A DNA stretch of 64,000 nt, taken from Cellulomonas humilata. GTDB lineage: Bacteria > Actinomycetota > Actinomycetes > Actinomycetales > Cellulomonadaceae. The notes under the pieces are model-generated. The model was not told where the DNA came from. It searched no databases and worked only from the letters and a program-made list of their open reading frames with translations. Shown piece by piece: positions 57,713 to 64,000 of this stretch. Location of the stretch: contig NZ_JABMCI010000067.1 in assembly GCF_013359775.1 (NCBI RefSeq), positions 1-64,000 on the forward strand. Reading direction: 5' to 3'. The first letter of the stretch is position 1, and the number at the start of each line of letters is the position of its first letter. The position numbers were made by a program, and so were the translations under genes.

Positions 57713-60700
57713 TCAGCTCCGGCCTCGCGGCGAGGGCGACACGGTGGCCGCGGCCGTCGTGGCGCGCCCCTCGGGGTTGGTGAACACCGCGCGGTAGTCG
57801 GTGGGCTTGCTGCCCACCTTCACCGTGAGCGACGTCCGGTGGGCGCCCCCTACCCAGTGCCAGCCGCCGTGGCCGGTGCGCTGCTGCCAGCGCACGGTCG
57901 GCTCCGGGTACCCGGTGGCCGCCGCCGTGAGCGTCACCTTCGAGCCCGCCTTCGCGGTGACCGAGGTGGGCTGCACGGTGATGACCGGTGCCGCGCGGGT
58001 GATCCGCACCCGGGCGACCGCGGTGGTGGCCGAGCCCTCGCTGTTGGTGAACACCGCCCGGTACCGGCCACCGTCCGAGCGCGCGGTCAGGCTGACCGTG
58101 AGCGTCGTGGACGTTGCCCCGGGCACGTCCCTCCACTGCCACGGCAACCAGCCGCGCACCTGCCACTGGACCGTCGGCTCGGGGTACCCCGACGCGGCGG
58201 CGGTGAGCGTGACCTGCGACCCGAGGGCACCGGTGACGGACGCCGGCTGCTCGGTGACCACCGGTGCCGACGGCTCCGGCGTCACGGGAGCGACCAGCTG
58301 GGCGACGCCCCACCGCGAGGTGTTCTGGTACGAGCGCCCGGTCGGGTCGGACCAGGTCCGCACCGACCCGCGCACCCCGGCGGTGCCGTCGTTGACCTGG
58401 AAGTCCAGGCCCGCCAGGTCACCGGCGGTGACCGCGCGCCCCAGCGAGAGCGACGCCTCGACCACGTACCCGCCGTCGACCACGGCGGTCGCGCTGGTCA
58501 GGCGGTCACCGATCACCGCGAGGTCGCCGGAGATCGACACCGCGTTGAGGTAGTTGATCCGGTACTGCCCGTCGGCCGGGTTGTACGGACCGGACTTGGC
58601 GTTGACCGGGTCGAGGAAGATCTCGACCGAGTCCTGCTCCCACGCGTTGGAGCTCGTCGCGTCGAGCGACGGGTCCGTGACCTGCGCCAGCACGTCGATG
58701 CGGTCGTCGTGCCAGAGCACGCGCACGTCCGCGGTCGCGCCGGGCGTGCCCTCGACCTGCACGTCGGTCCGCAGCACGGGGGCGTCGGCCCACGCGTCGT
58801 CGACCGCACCGTCGATGTCCGGCGCCGCAGAGGTCTGGGGGACCGCCACGTAGCCGACCGGCTCCACCAGGGTGACGACGCCGAGCGGGCCGCCGGTCTC
58901 CTGGTGGTGGGCCAGGTCGTTCCAGGACACCAGCCCGCCGCTGCCGTCGGCGACGCGGACGTCGAACGGCACGGTCGTCCCGACGGCACCGGGTGCGGCG
59001 AGCGGCAGCTGCGCCACCGCGGTCCACCCGTCCGCTGTCGCGGTACCCGCCGCGCGGGTGACCACCACGGGGTCTCCCGAGCCGAAGAGCGTCACGGTGT
59101 CGGCCGCGCCGTCGTCCGTCGCGTCCACGACGTGCACGTACGCGGTGAGCTGGTCGCCGGACCAGCGCAGCTGGAACCCGGTCCCGCCGGAGATGGTCTG
59201 CAGCGGCAGCAGGCTCCACTGCAGGTCGTCCGGGGCGTCGGCCTGCGGGGCGTTCGCCTGCCGGGTGAGGGTCGGCAGCTGTGTCGGGTCGACGATGCCC
59301 CAGTAGGCCGGCTTGGCCTGCAGGTCGTCGTCGAACGGCAACGGTGCGCCGTCCCGCCAGCTCCGGCTGTCGTACGGACCCCAGATGGTGACGGCGAACA
59401 GGTCCGGGAACTCGCGCAGCATCGAGAAGACGCTGGCGTAGTAGTAACCCTGCTCGACCAGCTTCTCGGCGGTGACCGTGCCGTCGATCTGCACGTCCAG
59501 CTCGCTCACGTCCTGCAGCAGGCCCAGGGGGGCGAACGTCTGGAGCGTGGTGCGCAGCTGGTCGACCGACTGCGACAGGCTGATGTGGAACTGGTGCCCG
59601 ACGCCGTCGACCGGCACGCCGTCGGCCAGCAGGCCCTCGACCAGGTCGAACATCGCCTGGCGCTTGGCGGGCAGCTCCGTGTTGTAGTCGTTGATGAACA
59701 GCTGGACGGGCCCGTCCGGGTCGCCGCCGTTGAACGCCTGGGAGGCGATCTCGAACGCGTCCGTGATGTAGCTCGCCCCGAGCGTGGCGAACCACGCGCT
59801 GCGGCGCAGGCCGTCGGCCTCGCTCTCGGCGATGACCTCGTTGACCACGTCGACGCTGACGATCGGGTTGCCGGCGGTGCCGAACTCCCCGTACGTGGTG
59901 CGGTAGTGGTCCGCCACGGTCTCGATGTGCGTCCGCATCCGCCCCAGCAGGAGGGCCTGGTCGTCGGCGCTGTCCGCGAGCGGCGTGCCGTCGGCGTGCT
60001 GGAAGAACCAGTCCGGCGTCTGGCTGTGCCACACGAGCGTGTGGGCGTGCACGCGCTGGCCGTTCGCGATCGCGAAGTCGATGATCTCGTCGGCGGCCTC
60101 GAACGTGAACGTGCCCTCCGTCGGCTGGATCGCCTCGGGCTTCATCGCGTTCTCGTGGGTGATCTGGTCGTAGTGCTTAGTGACCAGCTCTGCGCCCGTG
60201 CCCACGGTCTCGCGGGCGTCGATGGCGACGCCGACGGGCCACGGCAGCACGTCCTGCAGCGACGGGATGTCCTGCTGGACCGGGGGAGCGGTGGACCCGG
60301 TCACCACGATGTCGTCCACGAGGAACGACGGCGTGCCGGAGGCGGTCTCGACGTAGAGCAGTGCGCTCTCGGCCGCGGCCATCGTGTACGACGCCTGGAC
60401 CTGCACCCACGCGTCCGCGGTCACCCCGGTCGCCGTGGCGACGGTGTCGTAGGACGACGAGCCGGCGTTGTCGCGCTGGACGCTGACGCGCACGTCGGCG
60501 GGAGCCGTCTCGCCCGCGGCGAGCTTGACCCACGCCGAGATCTGGTAGGTCCGGCCGGCCTGGAAGATGCCGGTCACCGGTGCGCCGAGGCCGTGCCAGG
60601 TGTCGGTGCGGCCGGACACGGAGGCCGCCTGCACGCCTCCGTGCGCCTCCGCCGTGGTGGTTGCGACGACCGGTGCGGTGCCGTTGCCGCGCGCGGTCCA

Positions 60701-61966
60701 GACGCCGAGACCGTCCTCGAACCCGGTCGACAGGGACGTGGTGGGGACGCCGGGGTCGTCGGAACCGCCCACGGGGAGCGTGAACTGCCAACCGGCGGCG
60801 AGCCGCTCGGAGACGACCGTGCGCACCGCGGCGAGGGTGCCGGAGCGGTCACCGCCGCCGTCGTGCGCGAGCACCACCTGTCCGGGCTTCATCGCCGCGC
60901 GCAGGTTGGTGGTCAGCGTCGGGACGTCCTGCGTCTCCCAGTCGCTGATCGTGTTGATCACCGCGAGCGGCTGCATGCCGAGCGACACGGCGACCGCCGG
61001 GGACTGACCCCAGCTGCCGTTGGGCGCCCGGAAGTACGGCACCTTGGCGTTCGGGTCGCCGAGCGCGTCCCGGATGATGCCCAGGTTCTCGACGAGGTCC
61101 GCCTGCACCTGCTCCGGCGTCCAGCTGCCCATGTCCGCGTAGCTGGTGGTGTGGTTGCACAGGGTGTGGCCCTCGCTCACGATGCGCTGGAGCACCGCGG
61201 CGCCGCCAGGGGCGGTGATGTTCTGGCCGATCACGCAGAACGTCGCGTGGAGGCCCTGCTCGCCGAGGTAGTCCAGCAGCGCCTCGGTGGTCGCGCCGTT
61301 GGGTCCGTCGTCGAACGTCAGCGCGGCGACGTCGCCGGTGCCCCGCGCGGCGGTCACGGGCGTAGCGGTCGGGTTCACGGCCCCGCCGGGCACGACGCCG
61401 GGCACGGGGTCGGTGCCGCCCGCGGCGGTGATCAGCACGTCGTCGACCAGGAAGCTCGGGTGCGCCGAGCCGATCACGCCGGCCTCGAGGTACAGGGTCG
61501 CGGCCGTCACGGCGGCGTCCTTGGTGTACGTGCCGCCCACCTGCACCCAGGCGTCCGCGGTCACGTCGACGGGGGAGCCCACCCAGGCGTACTGGTTGTC
61601 GGCCGGCGTCTGCTCCACGGTGAAGTGCACGGGCGCAGTGCCGACGGTGCCGGGGGCGAGCTTCACCCAGGCGGACACCGTGTAGGTGGTGCCGGCGTCG
61701 AACAGGGTCGCGACGTTCGTCGCGGGTCCGTTCCAGTCGCCGGTGCGCCCGGTGACCAGCAGGCTCCCGGTGCCGGCGTGCGCGTCGTCCGCGGTCACCG
61801 CCAGCGTGACCGGCCCCCGCGGACCCCAGGGGGCCGGGTCGGGCGACTCGAAGTCGTTCTGCAGGACCACCGTCGGCTCGGTCTCGGCGGCCAGCGCGGG
61901 CGGGGTCGTCGTCAGACCCAGTGCCACAGATGCTGCCACCGCGGTGAGGACTCGTGCACGTCTCAT
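57713..61966 (-). CDS. Secreted multi-domain xylanase: CE4 deacetylase plus GH10
   Basis: A 1417-residue exported enzyme. Order: signal peptide (1-27, cut near ALA-AE); CBM4/9/22-like module (about 33-182); NodB/CE4 deacetylase (about 212-398) with ALTFDDGP (Asp219/220), NHTTSY (272-276), FRAPNGSWG and VVLAHDGGG; second CBM module (about 412-558); GH10 endo-1,4-beta-xylanase (about 565-905) with HTLVWHSQTPDWF, acid/base Glu710 in DVVNEV and nucleophile Glu822 in SELDVQI; a beta-domain (about 915-1035) and a CBM9-like domain (about 1040-1225); two Ig-like domains (about 1235-1322 and 1326-1411). It would remove acetyl groups from xylan and cut its backbone. ATG 61966 has AAAGGAG six bases upstream. 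Control is probably by the LacI protein encoded at 62105 through the palindrome at 62054-62065. Confidence 0.95.
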   Translation of the reverse strand: MRRARVLTAVAASVALGLTTTPPALAAETEPTVVLQNDFESPDPAPWGPRGPVTLAVTADDAHAGTGSLLVTGRTGDWNGPATNVATLFDAGTTYTVSAWVKLAPGTVGTAPVHFTVEQTPADNQYAWVGSPVDVTADAWVQVGGTYTKDAAVTAATLYLEAGVIGSAHPSFLVDDVLITAAGGTDPVPGVVPGGAVNPTATPVTAARGTGDVAALTFDDGPNGATTEALLDYLGEQGLHATFCVIGQNITAPGGAAVLQRIVSEGHTLCNHTTSYADMGSWTPEQVQADLVENLGIIRDALGDPNAKVPYFRAPNGSWGQSPAVAVSLGMQPLAVINTISDWETQDVPTLTTNLRAAMKPGQVVLAHDGGGDRSGTLAAVRTVVSERLAAGWQFTLPVGGSDDPGVPTTSLSTGFEDGLGVWTARGNGTAPVVATTTAEAHGGVQAASVSGRTDTWHGLGAPVTGIFQAGRTYQISAWVKLAAGETAPADVRVSVQRDNAGSSSYDTVATATGVTADAWVQVQASYTMAAAESALLYVETASGTPSFLVDDIVVTGSTAPPVQQDIPSLQDVLPWPVGVAIDARETVGTGAELVTKHYDQITHENAMKPEAIQPTEGTFTFEAADEIIDFAIANGQRVHAHTLVWHSQTPDWFFQHADGTPLADSADDQALLLGRMRTHIETVADHYRTTYGEFGTAGNPIVSVDVVNEVIAESEADGLRRSAWFATLGASYITDAFEIASQAFNGGDPDGPVQLFINDYNTELPAKRQAMFDLVEGLLADGVPVDGVGHQFHISLSQSVDQLRTTLQTFAPLGLLQDVSELDVQIDGTVTAEKLVEQGYYYASVFSMLREFPDLFAVTIWGPYDSRSWRDGAPLPFDDDLQAKPAYWGIVDPTQLPTLTRQANAPQADAPDDLQWSLLPLQTISGGTGFQLRWSGDQLTAYVHVVDATDDGAADTVTLFGSGDPVVVTRAAGTATADGWTAVAQLPLAAPGAVGTTVPFDVRVADGSGGLVSWNDLAHHQETGGPLGVVTLVEPVGYVAVPQTSAAPDIDGAVDDAWADAPVLRTDVQVEGTPGATADVRVLWHDDRIDVLAQVTDPSLDATSSNAWEQDSVEIFLDPVNAKSGPYNPADGQYRINYLNAVSISGDLAVIGDRLTSATAVVDGGYVVEASLSLGRAVTAGDLAGLDFQVNDGTAGVRGSVRTWSDPTGRSYQNTSRWGVAQLVAPVTPEPSAPVVTEQPASVTGALGSQVTLTAAASGYPEPTVQWQVRGWLPWQWRDVPGATSTTLTVSLTARSDGGRYRAVFTNSEGSATTAVARVRITRAAPVITVQPTSVTAKAGSKVTLTAAATGYPEPTVRWQQRTGHGGWHWVGGAHRTSLTVKVGSKPTDYRAVFTNPEGRATTAAATVSPSPRGRS

Positions 61967-62041
61967 CAGCGCTCCTTTGCGCGATCGTCTCCACTCCGGG
62001 CGGGAGATTACGCACGAATGGGACGGGGCGCCAGGGATCTC

Positions 62042-62065
62042 GACAACGTTATTGATAACGTTATC
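62042..62065. promoter_or_regulatory. LacI-type operator(s) upstream of xylanase
   Basis: GATAACGTTATC at 62054-62065 is a perfect 12-bp palindrome with the central CG typical of LacI-family operators. An adjacent imperfect copy, GACAACGTTATT, occupies 62042-62053, giving a tandem pair. The same palindrome occurs twice upstream of the neighbouring lacI-type gene and binding-protein gene (63131-63178). It lies about 76-100 bp before the xylanase ATG. Confidence 0.85.
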
Positions 62066-62104
62066 GAATCGTGAAGTCGCTCCCGCAGGATCGTGCGGGT
62101 GTGC

Positions 62105-63106
62105 TCAGCGGCGCGGCGGCGCGCAGGACGCGCGGACCACGAGCTCGGTCGGCAGCCGCAGGTGCGTGGACCGGTCCTTGCCGTCGATCAGGTCCACCAG
62201 CAGGCGCAGCGCCTCGGCGCCCATCTCCTGGAGCGGCTGGTTGATCGTGGTCAGCGGGGGAGAGGCCAGCGCCGACTCCGGGACGTTGTCGAACCCGATC
62301 ACGGACAGGTCGGCGGGCACCGACCGGCCGAGCTCGACGGCGACGGCCATCACCTGGATGGCCGAGAGGTCGTTGGCGGCGAACACGGCGGTGGGCGGGT
62401 CGTCGCGGTCCAGGAGCACCCGTGCGGGCGCGTCGGCCGTCTCGCGCCGGTACCCGCCGACGCCGACCAGCGACTCGTCGACCGGCAGCCCGGCCACCTC
62501 CATCGCGTGGCGGAACCCGGCCTCGCGCAGCCGGGCGGACTCGAGGTCCAGCCGCCCGCCGAGGAACCCGATCCGGCGGTGGCCCAGGCCGATGAGGTGC
62601 TCGGTGGCCAGCACGGCGCCGGCGTAGTTGTCGGAGTCGACGGTCGGCAGGCCGGTGGGTCCGGTGTGCGGGTCGACCGCCACGACGGGCACCCCGGTGT
62701 TGGCCTCGACCACCGTGGGGGTGACGATGATGGCGCCGTCGATCAACGTGCCCGACAACCGCGAGAGGTACCGGCGCTCCCAGCCGACCGAGCCGCCGCC
62801 GCCGCCGGAGTACGCGAGGAGCTCGTAGCCCGTGGCCCCGACCGCCGCCGACGCACCCTTGAGCAGCTCGGTGCTGAACGGCTCGAACTCCGCGACGAGG
62901 ATGCCGAGGACGTTGGTCTTGTGGCTGCGCAGCGACCGCGCACCGAGGCTGGCCTCGTACCCGAGCTGGTCGATGACCTCGCGCACGCGGGTCAGGGTGC
63001 TCTGCGCGACGCCGTACCGCCCGTTGACGACCTTGGACACCGTGGCGACCGAGACGCCGGCCGTGCGGGCGACGTCTTCCATCTTCACGCGAGGTGTCGA
63101 GTCCAC
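62105..63106 (-). CDS. LacI-family transcriptional repressor
   Basis: About 333 residues. N-terminal HTH and hinge: KMEDVARTAGVSVATVSKVVNGRYGVAQSTLTRVREVIDQLGYEASLGARSLRS; sensor domain: VLGILVAEFEPFSTELLKGASAA, DGAIIVTPTVVEANTGVPVVAVDPH, HLIGLGHRRIGFLGG, PPTAVFAANDLSAIQVMAVA and LSVIGFDNVPESALASPPLTTINQP. GTG 63106 lies seven bases after TATGCT (63119-63114), so leaderless initiation is likely; ATG 63118 is the alternative. Operators at 63131-63144 and 63161-63178 lie over its -35 region, implying autoregulation. It probably controls the xylanase and the sugar-binding lipoprotein gene on either side. Confidence 0.93.
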   Translation of the reverse strand: MDSTPRVKMEDVARTAGVSVATVSKVVNGRYGVAQSTLTRVREVIDQLGYEASLGARSLRSHKTNVLGILVAEFEPFSTELLKGASAAVGATGYELLAYSGGGGGSVGWERRYLSRLSGTLIDGAIIVTPTVVEANTGVPVVAVDPHTGPTGLPTVDSDNYAGAVLATEHLIGLGHRRIGFLGGRLDLESARLREAGFRHAMEVAGLPVDESLVGVGGYRRETADAPARVLLDRDDPPTAVFAANDLSAIQVMAVAVELGRSVPADLSVIGFDNVPESALASPPLTTINQPLQEMGAEALRLLVDLIDGKDRSTHLRLPTELVVRASCAPPRR

Positions 63107-63130
63107 GTGGGGGAGCATAGAGCATGGTTT

Positions 63131-63178
63131 CGATAACGTTATCGAGACGAGATAATCCGTGTCGATAACGTTATCGAC
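63131..63178. promoter_or_regulatory. Pair of LacI-type operators between repressor and binding-protein genes
   Basis: CGATAACGTTATCG (63131-63144) is a perfect 14-bp palindrome and GTCGATAACGTTATCGAC (63161-63178) a perfect 18-bp palindrome. Centres are 32 bp apart, about three helical turns, suiting cooperative binding. The first overlaps the predicted -35 of the repressor gene (minus). The second ends five bases before a TTGACA -35 (63184-63189) reading toward the binding-protein gene. Confidence 0.88.
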
Positions 63179-63255
63179 AACGATTGACATCCACAGACCC
63201 GAGTGCCAACCTTGGCGCCGTCCAGCCCTGTCAGTGACGACGAGGAGATTCAACG

Positions 63256-64000
63256 ATGATGAGGACAACAGTCCTTCGCACCCTTGCCCTGGGTGCTGGT
63301 GTCGCCCTGCTGGCATCTGCCTGCAGCTCGGGCGGCGCGGGAGACGACACGACCGACGGCGCTTCCGGCGACGCGACGACCATCACCTGGTGGCACAACT
63401 CGAACACCGGTGACGGCAAGGACTACTACGACAAGGTGGCAGCCGACTTCGAGGCCGCAAACCCGGGCGTGACCGTCGAGGTCAGCGCGATGCAGCACGA
63501 GGACATGCTCACCAAGCTCGACGCCGCGTTCCAGAGCGGCGACGCCCCCGACGTCTACATGGAGCGTGGTGGCGGCGAGCTGGCCGACCACGTCGAGGCC
63601 GGCCTGACCAAGGACATCTCCGAGGCGGCCGCCGACACGATCGAGAAGATCGGCGGCTCCATCGCCGGCTGGCAGGTGGACGACAAGACCTACGGCCTCC
63701 CGTTCTCGGTCGGCGTCGTCGGATTCTGGTACAACAAGGCGCTCTTCGAGCAGGCCGGCATCACCGAGCCGCCCGCCACCTGGGACGACTTCAACGCGGA
63801 CGTCGACAAGCTCAAGGCCGCGGGCATCGAGCCCGTCTCCGTGGGTGCCGGTGACAAGTGGCCGGCCGCGCACTACTGGTACTACTTCGCGCTGCGCGAG
63901 TGCTCGCAGGACGTCCTGACGGACGCCGTGCAGACCCTCGACTTCTCCGACCCGTGCTTCGTCAAGGCGGGCGAGGACCTCGAGGCGCTCATCGGCACCG
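63256..64000 (+). CDS. Sugar-binding lipoprotein of CUT1 ABC transporter (partial)
   Basis: The 5' 248 codons of a solute-binding protein family 1 gene that continues beyond the window. Signal peptide RTTVLRTLALGAGVALLASAC with lipobox ASAC; mature start TITWWHNSNTGDGKDYYDKVAADFEAANPGVTVEV; then KLDAAFQSGDAPDVYMERGGGELADHVEAG, YGLPFSVGVVGFWYNKALFEQAGI and KWPAAHYWYYFALREC. ATG 63256 (or the next codon, ATG 63259) follows GAGGAGATTCAACG. Adjacent operators and the xylanase suggest xylo-oligosaccharide uptake; permeases are expected just downstream of the window. Confidence 0.92.
   Translation, partial: MMRTTVLRTLALGAGVALLASACSSGGAGDDTTDGASGDATTITWWHNSNTGDGKDYYDKVAADFEAANPGVTVEVSAMQHEDMLTKLDAAFQSGDAPDVYMERGGGELADHVEAGLTKDISEAAADTIEKIGGSIAGWQVDDKTYGLPFSVGVVGFWYNKALFEQAGITEPPATWDDFNADVDKLKAAGIEPVSVGAGDKWPAAHYWYYFALRECSQDVLTDAVQTLDFSDPCFVKAGEDLEALIGT

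Noticed and set aside
57668..62074. 1468-codon plus-strand open frame opposite the xylanase
   Set aside because: Shadow of the GH10/CE4 gene; the minus-strand frame has catalytic motifs, signal peptide and RBS, the plus-strand frame none.

Overview
The window is high-GC actinobacterial chromosome and most resembles Cellulomonas or a close relative. Signs of this are GTG starts, four-base start/stop overlaps, many leaderless-type promoters (a TANNNT box 5-8 nt before the start codon), the GlgE glycogen pathway, and a secreted multi-domain xylanase. One block runs etfB-etfA ... cysteine desulfurase-mnmA-MetE-like-ligA ... gatC-gatA-gatB. That order matches the order I recall for Mycobacterium and other actinobacteria, so the core is vertically inherited backbone. 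No CRISPR array, tRNA gene, IS element or prophage was seen. No stretch longer than 300 bases lacks a gene, gene remnant or regulatory element.

Layout. Positions 1-172 hold the end of an rRNA operon (5S rRNA and a strong terminator). A decayed P-loop kinase remnant (232-547) follows. Then come glgB (609-2789) and a carbohydrate block at 2860-13186: a LacI-type protein without its DNA-binding domain, beta-mannosidase, alpha-galactosidase, a three-gene sugar ABC importer and a ROK repressor. The enzymes point to galactomannan or galactomanno-oligosaccharide use. A nearly identical 31-bp promoter/operator sits upstream of the mannosidase and upstream of the transporter, tying the block into one regulon. 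The block lies between glgB and the glgE-treS-mak operon (13187-18215), all on the minus strand, as if it had split a glycogen/GlgE gene cluster. glgX follows at 20341-22533.

Positions 22631-35473 carry mainly housekeeping genes: electron transfer flavoprotein, tRNA thiolation (cysteine desulfurase and MnmA), DNA ligase, and several small membrane or lipoproteins. Positions 35483-38537 are a minus-strand thiamine-precursor uptake operon (thiamine-binding protein, permease, binding lipoprotein, ATPase) behind a TPP riboswitch. Positions 39367-46555 are a second sugar system: a ROK repressor divergent from a CUT2-type ABC importer, a Gfo/Idh/MocA oxidoreductase and a xylose-isomerase-like TIM-barrel protein. 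Its substrate is unknown, and it may be an oxidative glycoside pathway.

Positions 46583-57637 hold small envelope proteins (lipoprotein plus OmpA domain, PH-domain membrane protein), GatCAB for Asn/Gln-tRNA amidation, a TetR/membrane-protein pair with visible operators, a photolyase and a pterin dehydratase/VOC fusion. Positions 57713-64000 are a xylan module: a 1417-residue secreted protein with a CE4 deacetylase and a GH10 xylanase between binding domains, a LacI repressor, perfect palindromic operators and the start of a sugar-binding lipoprotein gene that runs off the window.
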